Shown: piece after piece, positions 54,460 through 61,807 of the stretch
How positions within the stretch are numbered: position 1 is the first letter of the stretch
Layout: each line of letters starts with the position of its first letter
DNA from: Marinobacterium rhizophilum
GTDB lineage: Bacteria > Pseudomonadota > Gammaproteobacteria > Pseudomonadales > Balneatricaceae
Length of the DNA: 64,000 bases
Reading direction: 5' to 3'
Assembly (NCBI RefSeq): GCF_024397915.1
Contig: NZ_CP073347.1
Coordinates: 1,736,001-1,800,000, forward strand
Position numbers and translations under genes: made by a program
The notes under the pieces: generated by a model
What the model saw: the letters and a program-made list of their open reading frames with translations, nothing else
Told to the model about the DNA's origin: nothing
Databases searched by the model: none

Positions 54460-55953
54460 TCAGGCGCCGGCTTTCAGCGCGGCAAACTCCTTCTCCCAGC
54501 GCTTGCCTTCCTTCTTCGATGGGCCACCGATGGTATTGAGCGCATGGCGCACACGGGCACGACTCATGTCAGGACCCAGGATTGCCATGGCATCCATCAC
54601 CGATACGGTCTGGCTGGTGCCGGCAATGGCAACAAAGAGCGGGAACAGGAAATCACGGATCTTGTAACCCATGCCATCGGCCAGCGCCTTGAGCTCTGCA
54701 AACAGCTGATCCTTGGTCCAGACGGATTCGTTGTCGATCTGCCAGGACGCAAACTGCAGGATCTTGCGGACGTCCTCCAGCTGCAGCGACTTGTGGGCAA
54801 ACCTGGACTCATCCAGCTCAATCATGCCGGACAGGAAGAAACCGGCCAGCGGAGCCACATCCGACAGCTTTTCGACGCGCTGCTGAATCAGCGGCAGAAT
54901 CTGCATCAGGTACTGCGGGTTCAGCGCCCACTCCTGGAAACGGGCCGCAAACTGCTCCGGGCTCAGGTCTTCACGCAACCAGAGGCCATTGAGCCAGCTG
55001 AGTTTTTCCTGGTCGAATACCGGGCCACCCAGGGACACGCGCTGAATATCAAAGTTGGCAAACATCTCGGCGCGCGAGAACTTTTCCTGTTCGTCCGGCA
55101 TCGACCAGCCCATGCGACCCAGGTAATTGAGCAGCGCCTCCGGCAGGAAGCCCATGCGCTGGTAGTACAGGATACTGGTCGGGTTCTTGCGCTTGGACAG
55201 CTTGGACTTGTCGGGGTTGCGCAGCAGCGGCATGTGGCAGAGCACCGGCATGTCCCAGCCGAAGTATTCGTACAATAGCTTGTGCTTGGGCGCCGAGTTG
55301 ATCCACTCTTCGCCGCGAATCACGTGGGTGATCTCCATCAGGTGATCGTCCACCACGTTGGCAAGGTGATAGGTCGGCATGCCATCGGACTTGAGCAGGA
55401 TCTGGGCATCCACCATGCCCCAGTCCAGCTCGATGGTACCGCGCAGCAAGTCGTCGACCTGGCAGACACCCTCGCCTTCGGGCACAACCATGCGAATCAC
55501 GTAGGGCAGCCCCTGAGCCGCGCGCTGCTCCACTTCGGCCGCAGGCAGCGCCAGATCACTCTGTTTCAGCGCCGTATGACCACCGGCCGCCCGACGGGCT
55601 TCGCGCAGCGCATCCAGCTCTTCCGGGGTGCGGTAGCACAGAAAGGCCTTGCCCTTCTCCACCAGCTCCAGCGCAAAATTCTTGTAGATATCGCCCCGCT
55701 CGCTCTGACGGTACGGACCGTGGGGCCCACCAACATCGGGACCCTCATCCCAGTCCAGTCCCAGCCAGCGCAGGGAGTCCAGAATCATCTGCTCGGACTC
55801 GGGCGTGCTGCGCGCCTGGTCCGTATCCTCGATACGCAGAATAAACTGGCCGCCATGCTGACGCGCGAAGGCCAGGTTGAACAGGGCTATATAGGCGGTG
55901 CCGACATGGGGATCACCGGTCGGGGACGGAGCTACGCGGGTACGTACAGTCAT
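54460..55953 (-). CDS. gltX: Glutamate-tRNA ligase
   Basis: Charges tRNA-Glu with glutamate. 497 residues of class I fold: HIGH-type PTGDPHVGTAY near residue 10, KMSKS-type KLSKRKNP at about 240, and the C-terminal anticodon-binding helices. Start MTVRTRVAPSPTGDPH matches the family. The tRNA-Glu gene lies about 0.8 kb downstream. Its final 34 codons are the third member of the repeat array. The next gene upstream is the divergent nasT. Confidence 0.97.
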   Translation of the reverse strand: MTVRTRVAPSPTGDPHVGTAYIALFNLAFARQHGGQFILRIEDTDQARSTPESEQMILDSLRWLGLDWDEGPDVGGPHGPYRQSERGDIYKNFALELVEKGKAFLCYRTPEELDALREARRAAGGHTALKQSDLALPAAEVEQRAAQGLPYVIRMVVPEGEGVCQVDDLLRGTIELDWGMVDAQILLKSDGMPTYHLANVVDDHLMEITHVIRGEEWINSAPKHKLLYEYFGWDMPVLCHMPLLRNPDKSKLSKRKNPTSILYYQRMGFLPEALLNYLGRMGWSMPDEQEKFSRAEMFANFDIQRVSLGGPVFDQEKLSWLNGLWLREDLSPEQFAARFQEWALNPQYLMQILPLIQQRVEKLSDVAPLAGFFLSGMIELDESRFAHKSLQLEDVRKILQFASWQIDNESVWTKDQLFAELKALADGMGYKIRDFLFPLFVAIAGTSQTVSVMDAMAILGPDMSRARVRHALNTIGGPSKKEGKRWEKEFAALKAGA

Positions 55954-56150
55954 CGTTATCCTGAAAGCTATAATCGAGTTAGCGAAATGACGCGCATTAT
56001 AACGCCGCGCCCGGACTTGGGACAGCCAAGTCCCCGGCTACATCGGCCACGGCTTCGAAACATCCCGACAAAAACGGCATATTTAATGCATACTTTTCGG
56101 CCACAGGATTTCGATTACCTGACCGAATGCACCCAGGAGCCCCCGTTAGA

Positions 56151-56738
56151 ATGAAAAGCCCTCCATCGATAAAAGTACTGGTGATTGATGAGGACCGTGG
56201 CCGTGCTGCGCTGCTTGAGCAGTCGCTGCGCGATCAGGGATACGAGGTGCTGGCACGGCTGGACAATACCGATCTACTGGCAGAACGGGTGGAAGAACTG
56301 CACCCGGACATGATCATTATCGATCTGGATTCCCCCAACCGGGATGTGCTGGAGAACATGGCGCTGCTGAACGACCGCTCACCGCGCCCGGTGGTCATGT
56401 TTGCCGAACAGGGCGACAGCGACACCATATCCCAGGCCATCCGCTCCGGCGTGAGCGCCTATGTGGTGGACGGCCTCGAGTTTGGCCGCATCAGCTCGAT
56501 TCTGGATGTGGCTGCAGCGCGCTTTCGCGAGTTCCAGGCGCTGCGCCGTGAACTGGTCGAGGCCCGCTCGGAACTGGCCGACCGCAAACTGATCGAGAAG
56601 GCCAAGGGGCTGGTGATGAAGCGTCACAAATGCCCGGAAGACGAGGCTTTCAAGGCCATGCGCCGCATGGCGATGGATCAGCAAAAACCACTGGCCGAAA
56701 TCGCCCGCAACATCATTGCCGTCATGGAAATCATCTGA
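56151..56738 (+). CDS. nasT: ANTAR-domain antitermination protein NasT
   Basis: 195 residues: a receiver-like N-terminal half (IKVLVIDEDRGRAALLEQSL, with DEDR and IIIDLDSPN standing for the acidic pocket and phospho-site region) and a C-terminal ANTAR helix bundle (RKLIEKAKGLVMKRHKCPEDEAFKAMRRMAMDQQKPLAEIARNIIAVMEII). It binds hexaloop RNA hairpins in nitrate-gene leaders and prevents termination when NasS releases it. Start at MKSPPSIK; AGGAG lies about 12 nt upstream. Order here is nasT then nasS. Confidence 0.94.
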   Translation: MKSPPSIKVLVIDEDRGRAALLEQSLRDQGYEVLARLDNTDLLAERVEELHPDMIIIDLDSPNRDVLENMALLNDRSPRPVVMFAEQGDSDTISQAIRSGVSAYVVDGLEFGRISSILDVAAARFREFQALRRELVEARSELADRKLIEKAKGLVMKRHKCPEDEAFKAMRRMAMDQQKPLAEIARNIIAVMEII

Positions 56739-56802
56739 TCTGAATTCGACGCCCGCAGCGCGTGGCGCCCGGTTTGAATCCGACTCAACATGGATACCCG
56801 AT

Positions 56803-57978
56803 ATGTCCGACCTGACACTTCCCAGCCGCCTCGCGGCGCCTGAGAAACCCCACCTGACACTGGGCTTCGTGCCCCTGATCGACGCCTGCCCGCTGATCGT
56901 GGCACTGGAACTGGGATACTTCCGCGACTGCGGCCTGGACGTCAGCCTGAGCAAGGAAGCCTCCTGGGCCAGCATCCGCGACAAGGTCGAGCTGGGCCTG
57001 CTTGACGCCGCCCAGATGCCCGCGGGCATCCCCCTGGCCGCGGCGCTCGGACTGGGCTACGGCCACAATCCGCTGGTGTGCACCATGGGCCTGGGGCTCA
57101 ACGGCAACGCCATTACCCTCAGCAGTGCGCTGCATGAAGCGCTGCAACAGGCGCCCGGCTTCGCGACCGACCCCGCCGCGGCGGGCGCCGCCCTGGCCTG
57201 GTATCTGCGCGAAAACCCGCAGGAACGCCCCACCTTCGCCACCGTATACACCCATTCCATGCACAGCTTTTTGCTGCGTTACTGGCTCAATGCCTGCGGC
57301 ATCGACCTGCAGCGCATTCGCCAGGTTGTGGTACCGCCGCCGCAGATGGTCGACGCCCTCAAGCGCGGCCTGATTGATGCTTTCTGTGCCGGCGAGCCCT
57401 GGAACAGCATTGCCCAGCAGCAAAAGGTCGGACAGGTGCTGATCAGCGGACACCAGATCTGGAACAACGCGCCGGACAAGGTACTGGGCACCACCGCCCA
57501 CTGGGTCAGCCAGCACCCGAACTGCCTGCAACTGCTGATCATGGCATTGCTGCGGGCCTGTGCCTGGCTGGATGAACCCGGCAATCGCGGCCCCATGCTC
57601 GAAATACTGAGCCGGCCGCATTACCTGGGCTGCGACCTGATCACTCCGGACCCCGGTATCGGCCGCCACCAGTTTTTTGGCAGCGCCGCCAACTTTCCCT
57701 GGCAATCCCAGGCCCGCTGGCTCCTTGAGCAGATACAGCAGGACCTGCCCGCCTCCCGCAGCGACGCGGCACTGGACCTGCTGGCGCGCTCGACCTACGA
57801 CAGCACCCACTTTCGTCGGGCCTGTACCGCCCTGAAGCTCAACCTCCCGCTGGACGACAGCAAGCCCGAGGGCATGCACGACAGCCCCTGGGAAGTGGCC
57901 GGCCACCAGGGCCCGCTGCGCCTGCCCAGGGACCGACGGTTCAGTCCGGGCATCCGGGGCACGGCCACTGAGCAATAA
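56803..57978 (+). CDS. nasS: Nitrate/nitrite sensor NasS (NrtA-like)
   Basis: 391-residue NrtA/CmpA-type periplasmic-binding fold without a signal peptide, so cytoplasmic, as expected of NasS rather than NrtA. Start MSDLTLPSRLAAPEKPHLTLGFVPLIDACPLIVALELGYF. It holds NasT until nitrate or nitrite binds, then frees it. It lies 65 bp after nasT, so the two are co-transcribed. Confidence 0.92.
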   Translation: MSDLTLPSRLAAPEKPHLTLGFVPLIDACPLIVALELGYFRDCGLDVSLSKEASWASIRDKVELGLLDAAQMPAGIPLAAALGLGYGHNPLVCTMGLGLNGNAITLSSALHEALQQAPGFATDPAAAGAALAWYLRENPQERPTFATVYTHSMHSFLLRYWLNACGIDLQRIRQVVVPPPQMVDALKRGLIDAFCAGEPWNSIAQQQKVGQVLISGHQIWNNAPDKVLGTTAHWVSQHPNCLQLLIMALLRACAWLDEPGNRGPMLEILSRPHYLGCDLITPDPGIGRHQFFGSAANFPWQSQARWLLEQIQQDLPASRSDAALDLLARSTYDSTHFRRACTALKLNLPLDDSKPEGMHDSPWEVAGHQGPLRLPRDRRFSPGIRGTATEQ

Positions 57979-58072
57979 CAGTGCAGTACGGCTGCAGCGC
58001 CGGCATGTCGCAGTGCACAATACCACTGACAAACCGCAGGTTATTTTATTTAATTTAAAAAAATCAACAACT

Positions 58073-58096
58073 TATAATTGTGGCACGGCTTATGCT
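58073..58096 (+). promoter_or_regulatory. nrtA promoter region: sigma-54-like element and TATAAT
   Basis: TGGCACG-GCTT-ATGCT at 58081-58096 matches the sigma-54 -24/-12 pattern with GG and GC spaced correctly (only one consensus T changed). It would start RNA at about 58105-58107. A perfect TATAAT at 58073-58078 is a sigma-70 alternative starting near 58085. The poly-A/T tract upstream suits activator access. NtrC control is expected but I find no clear full NtrC palindrome. Confidence 0.6.
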
Positions 58097-58104
58097 ACAC
58101 CCTG

Positions 58105-58184
58105 AACAGCATTGTTAATACGCAGTTTCAGGCAAAGGCGCCTGTAGCGGGACGATTATTTCGCCCCGTTGCAGGCGCCTTTTT
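58105..58184 (+). promoter_or_regulatory. ANTAR-type antiterminator/terminator leader of nrtA
   Basis: P1 AAC-AGCATT-GTT (58105-58116), a 12-nt linker, then P2 CAGGC-AAAGGC-GCCTG (58129-58144): a 5-bp stem whose hexaloop has A at position 1 and G at position 4, the ANTAR rule. P2 overlaps the 5' arm of an intrinsic terminator (58134-58184; outer stem AGGCGCCTG/CAGGCGCCT, then TTTT), so the two folds exclude each other. P1 is a weak stem. The leader ends 25 nt before the nrtA ATG. Confidence 0.78.
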
Positions 58185-58208
58185 GTTTGCAATTCAAGGA
58201 GCAAGACC

Positions 58209-59621
58209 ATGACAATCAACAGCCCCCAGCGCGCCACCCTTACCCGCCGAACCCTGCTCAAACAGGCCATGATCGCCGCCGGCACCCTGTCGCTGTCATC
58301 CTTCCTGACCCTTGGGCTGGCCCAGGCCGAAATCGGCCCGCCGGAAAAGGAAGACCTTAAATTCGGCTTTATCAAGCTGACCGACATGGCCCCGCTGGCC
58401 ATCGCCTATGAAAAAGGCTACTTCGAAGACGAAGGCCTGTTCGTCCAGGTCGAAGCCCAGGCCAACTGGAAAGTCCTGCTCGACCGCGTGATCGACGGTC
58501 AGCTCGACGGTGCCCACATGCTGGCCGGCCAGCCGCTGGGCGCAACCATCGGCTATGGCACCCAGGCCCATATCATTACCGCCTTCAGCATGGACCTTAA
58601 CGGTAACGGCATTACGGTCTCCAACGATATCTGGGAGCGCATGAAGCCGAACATCCCCAAGGATGCCGACGGCAGACCGGTGCACCCCATCAAGGCCGAC
58701 TACCTGAAGCCGGTGATTGACGAATTCAAGGCCGAAGGCAAACCCTTCAACATGGGCATGGTCTTCCCGGTATCGACCCATAACTACGAACTGCGCTACT
58801 GGCTCGCCGCCGGCGGCATCCACCCCGGCTACTACGCGCCCCACAAGGGCGACACCAGCGGCCAGCTCAACGCCGATGCCCTGCTGTCGGTCACGCCGCC
58901 ACCCCAGATGCCCGCCACCCTGGAAGCCGGCACCATCCACGGTTACTGCGTGGGCGAGCCCTGGAACCAGCAGGCGGTGTTCAAGGGTATCGGCGTGCCC
59001 ATCATCACCGATTACGAGATCTGGAAAGACAACCCCGAGAAGGTGTTCGGCGTCTCCAGCACCTGGGCCGAGGAGAACCCCAACACCCACCTGCGCGTCG
59101 TCAAGGCCATGATCCGGGCCGCCAAGTGGCTGGATGCCAACGACAACGGCAACCGCCCCGAAGCCGTTGAAATTCTGTCCAGGCCCGAATACGTCGGCGC
59201 CGACTACGAGGTGATCGCCAACTCCATGACAGGCACCTTTGAATACGAGAAGGGCGACAAGCGCGACGTACCGGACTTCAACGTTTTCTTCCGCCACCAT
59301 GCCACCTACCCCTACTACTCGGATGCCATCTGGTACCTGACGCAGATGCGTCGCTGGGGGCAGATCGAGGAGGCGAAACCGGACAGCTGGTTCATGGAGA
59401 CCGCCAAGAAAGTCTACCGCCCGGATATCTACGCCCAGGCCGCCAGGTCCCTGATTGAAGAAGGCAAGATGGAGGCCTCCGAGTTTCCGGACTTTGATAC
59501 CGAAGACGGCTACCGCGATCCCCAGACCCACTTTATCGACGGCATCACCTACGACGGCCACGCCCCCAACGACTATCTGAAGAAGTTCGGCATCGGCCTC
59601 AAGGGCGACGATAAAATCTGA
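58209..59621 (+). CDS. nrtA: Nitrate ABC transporter substrate-binding protein, Tat-exported
   Basis: 470 residues with a twin-arginine signal (LTRRTLLKQAMIAAGTLSLSSFL), then an NrtA/CmpA-type binding fold (FGFIKLTDMAPLAIAYEKGYFEDEGL). It binds nitrate or nitrite and delivers it to NrtB. It starts after an in-leader terminator and has GGAG just upstream. First gene of the nrtABC operon. Confidence 0.94.
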   Translation: MTINSPQRATLTRRTLLKQAMIAAGTLSLSSFLTLGLAQAEIGPPEKEDLKFGFIKLTDMAPLAIAYEKGYFEDEGLFVQVEAQANWKVLLDRVIDGQLDGAHMLAGQPLGATIGYGTQAHIITAFSMDLNGNGITVSNDIWERMKPNIPKDADGRPVHPIKADYLKPVIDEFKAEGKPFNMGMVFPVSTHNYELRYWLAAGGIHPGYYAPHKGDTSGQLNADALLSVTPPPQMPATLEAGTIHGYCVGEPWNQQAVFKGIGVPIITDYEIWKDNPEKVFGVSSTWAEENPNTHLRVVKAMIRAAKWLDANDNGNRPEAVEILSRPEYVGADYEVIANSMTGTFEYEKGDKRDVPDFNVFFRHHATYPYYSDAIWYLTQMRRWGQIEEAKPDSWFMETAKKVYRPDIYAQAARSLIEEGKMEASEFPDFDTEDGYRDPQTHFIDGITYDGHAPNDYLKKFGIGLKGDDKI

Positions 59622-59671
59622 AGCCAACCGGCGCAGGCAGCCTGCCTGCGCCCCGTCGTGGAGCCTGCACC

Positions 59672-60685
59672 ATGAACACGCAAAGTACCCGGAGCACCCC
59701 CGCCCTGTTAAATATCGGCCGAGCGCGGCTATCGCTGCGCGCCCCCAGCGCCGATACCCTGTCCCGTATCGCCCGCGCCCTGCTACTGCCGCTGATCGGC
59801 CTGCTGGTGTTCCTGTTCGCCTGGCATATCGCCGCGCGCAACATTGACACCTCCCTGGGTCAATTCCCGGGCCCGGCCCAGGTGTACGAGCAAACCCTTG
59901 GCCTGATCGCCGATCACAAGCGCGAGCGCAGCCGTGAAGCCGCCTTTATGGAACGCCAGGAGCAACGCAATGCCGCCACCCTGGCAAAGAACCCGGACGC
60001 AGAAGTGCGCCTGCGGGACTACACCGGCAAACCCACTTTTGTTGACCAGGTCGGCACGAGCCTGGTCACGGTACTGGCGGGCTTTGCCTTCGCCACCCTG
60101 ATCGCCATTCCGCTGGGCATCCTGATCGGGCTAAACGGCGCCCTGTACGCCGCGCTGAACCCGCTGATCCAGCTGTTCAAGCCGGTCTCGCCGCTGGCCT
60201 GGCTGCCGCTGGTGACCATGGTGGTCAGCGCCCTCTACGTCTCGGACGACCCGATGTTCGCCAAGTCCTTTATCACCTCCCTGATCACGGTCTCCCTGTG
60301 CAGCCTGTGGCCCACCCTGATCAACACCGCCGTGGGGGTATCGAGCATCAGCCAGGATCTGAAAAACGTCAGCAAGGTACTGCGCCTGCCGTTCATGACC
60401 CATGTCATCAAGATTGCCATTCTGGCCTCGATTCCGGCCATGTTTACGGGCCTGCGCCTATCGCTGGGTATCGCCTGGATGGTACTCATCGCCGCCGAAA
60501 TGCTGGCGCAGAACCCGGGTCTTGGAAAGTTTGTCTGGGACGAGTTCCAGAACGGCAGCTCCAATTCCCTCGGTCGCATCATGGTTGCCGTACTGGTGAT
60601 CGGCGTCATCGGCTTTTTGCTCGATCGCGCCATGCTGTTGCTGCAGAGCCGCATGTCCTGGGACAAGAACGCCGTCGTGCGCTAA
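59672..60685 (+). CDS. nrtB: Nitrate ABC transporter permease
   Basis: 337 residues, five to six membrane segments in the BPD_transp_1 pattern, with the EAA-like loop and a long central hydrophilic insert between helices 1 and 2 (YEQTLGLIADHKRERSREAAFMERQEQRN), longer than in most NrtB. It forms the channel that NrtA loads. Short intergenic spaces link it to nrtA and the ATPase. Confidence 0.92.
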   Translation: MNTQSTRSTPALLNIGRARLSLRAPSADTLSRIARALLLPLIGLLVFLFAWHIAARNIDTSLGQFPGPAQVYEQTLGLIADHKRERSREAAFMERQEQRNAATLAKNPDAEVRLRDYTGKPTFVDQVGTSLVTVLAGFAFATLIAIPLGILIGLNGALYAALNPLIQLFKPVSPLAWLPLVTMVVSALYVSDDPMFAKSFITSLITVSLCSLWPTLINTAVGVSSISQDLKNVSKVLRLPFMTHVIKIAILASIPAMFTGLRLSLGIAWMVLIAAEMLAQNPGLGKFVWDEFQNGSSNSLGRIMVAVLVIGVIGFLLDRAMLLLQSRMSWDKNAVVR

Positions 60686-60710
60686 CCCCCGCCAACCAAG
60701 GAGCAACCCC

Positions 60711-61625
60711 ATGACCCATCTGGAACTGACCGGCGTGGCAATCGACTTTGCGACGCCACGCGGCCCCTTTCGCGCCCTGGACGGCGTGAACCTGAAAATC
60801 AACCAGGGCGAGTTCGTTTCCCTGATCGGCCATTCCGGCTGTGGCAAGTCCACCGTCCTCAACCTGGTGGCCGGGCTGTACGAGGCCACCGAGGGCGGCG
60901 TGGTACTGGAGGGCAAGGAAGTGCGCGAACCCGGCCCCGAGCGGGCGGTGGTGTTTCAGAACCACTCCCTGCTGCCCTGGCTCAGCGCCTACGAGAACGT
61001 TGAGCTGGCGGTCAAGCAGGTGTTTCGCAACCGCAAGTCCAAGGCCGAAATGAAGGACTGGATCGAGCACAACCTGGAGCTGGTGCACATGAGCCACGCC
61101 CTGCACAAGCGTCCCGACGAAATCTCCGGCGGCATGAAACAGCGCGTCGGCATCGCCCGGGCGCTGGCCATGCAGCCCAAGGTGCTGCTGATGGATGAGC
61201 CCTTCGGCGCGCTGGATGCCCTGACCCGCGCCCACCTGCAGGACTCCCTGATGGAGATACAGGCAAGGCTCAACAACACCGTGATCATGATCACCCACGA
61301 TGTCGATGAGGCGGTGCTGCTGTCGGACCGCATCGTCATGATGACCAATGGCCCGGCGGCGACCGTGGGCGAAATCCTGAGCATTGATCTTCCGCGCCCC
61401 CGCAACCGCATCGCCCTGGCGGACGATGCCCGCTACAACCACTACCGCCACGAGGTACTGAGCTTCCTGTACGAAAAACAGCACAAGCCGGACGACAGCG
61501 ACAGTCAGAACAGGTCCGCCGACGCCAAAGACGATGCTGAAAAGACCCAGGAGGCATTACTGGCACAGGACGTGCATTCATCCAGGACATCAACAGGAGA
61601 AACGACAGCGCCCGCTGCCGCCTGA
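60711..61625 (+). CDS. nrtC: Nitrate ABC transporter ATPase
   Basis: 304 residues. Walker A GHSGCGKSTVL (about 42), signature ISGGMKQRVGIARAL, Walker B VLLMDEPFGALD, switch His in THDVDEAVLLSDR. It lacks the fused NrtA-like C-terminal domain of cyanobacterial NrtC, so it is closer to NrtD/CmpD in size. The tail of about 45 residues is acidic and low complexity. Last gene of the operon; a hairpin follows at 61634. Confidence 0.9.
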   Translation: MTHLELTGVAIDFATPRGPFRALDGVNLKINQGEFVSLIGHSGCGKSTVLNLVAGLYEATEGGVVLEGKEVREPGPERAVVFQNHSLLPWLSAYENVELAVKQVFRNRKSKAEMKDWIEHNLELVHMSHALHKRPDEISGGMKQRVGIARALAMQPKVLLMDEPFGALDALTRAHLQDSLMEIQARLNNTVIMITHDVDEAVLLSDRIVMMTNGPAATVGEILSIDLPRPRNRIALADDARYNHYRHEVLSFLYEKQHKPDDSDSQNRSADAKDDAEKTQEALLAQDVHSSRTSTGETTAPAAA

Positions 61626-61633
61626 CCCCCGGC

Positions 61634-61674
61634 AAAGGCGCTGCGGGCCAGACATAGGGCACAGCAGCGCCTTT
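61634..61674 (+). terminator. Hairpin at the end of nrtABC
   Basis: AAAGGCGCTGC / GCAGCGCCTTT form an 11-bp stem 9 nt after the nrtC stop, followed by the short tail CTTC. Too few Ts for strong termination, so it may allow partial read-through into the next leader. Confidence 0.55.
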
Positions 61675-61691
61675 CTTCGCACCGAAACAAG

Positions 61692-61774
61692 GCCCAGAAA
61701 CGGGCAAACGCACCAATTTTGAACAATGGCGTTCATGCGTTCCCGGCAACGGGGCCGTTGAACGCCATTTTTTT
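61692..61774 (+). promoter_or_regulatory. Second ANTAR-type leader, before the MFS nitrate transporter
   Basis: P1 GCCC-AGAAAC-GGGC (61692-61705), a 14-nt linker and P2 TGAAC-AATGGC-GTTCA (61720-61735), a 5-bp stem with A1/G4 hexaloop. P2 overlaps the 5' arm AATGGCGTTCA of a terminator (61725-61769; 3' arm TGAACGCCATT, then TTTTT). Same architecture as the nrtA leader, so NasT control of the MFS gene is likely. No obvious promoter lies between the nrtC hairpin and P1. Confidence 0.75.
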
Positions 61775-61807
61775 GTACTTTGCTGGCCCAGTAATGGATG
61801 AAAACCT

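Larger units (their letters stand above)
54016..54561 (-). repeat. Triplicated gltX 3' end with spacers
   Basis: Three copies of the last about 34 codons of gltX: A (54016-54123), B (54235-54336) and C (54460-54561, the live end). The starts of the matching core are spaced 213 and 225 bp. Two spacers, 112 and 124 bp, differ chiefly by one extra 12-bp ccggcatctagc unit (2 versus 3). Six differences are visible among the coding copies; five sit at third codon positions and one changes Arg to Cys in copies A and B. Copy A ends AGGGQ then stop, whereas B and C end AGA then stop. Confidence 0.93.

Noticed and set aside
53881..55278. Forward frame of about 465 codons over the gltX array
   Set aside because: It is antisense to gltX and its copies, with tandem Pro/Ser/Ala blocks created by the DNA repeat.
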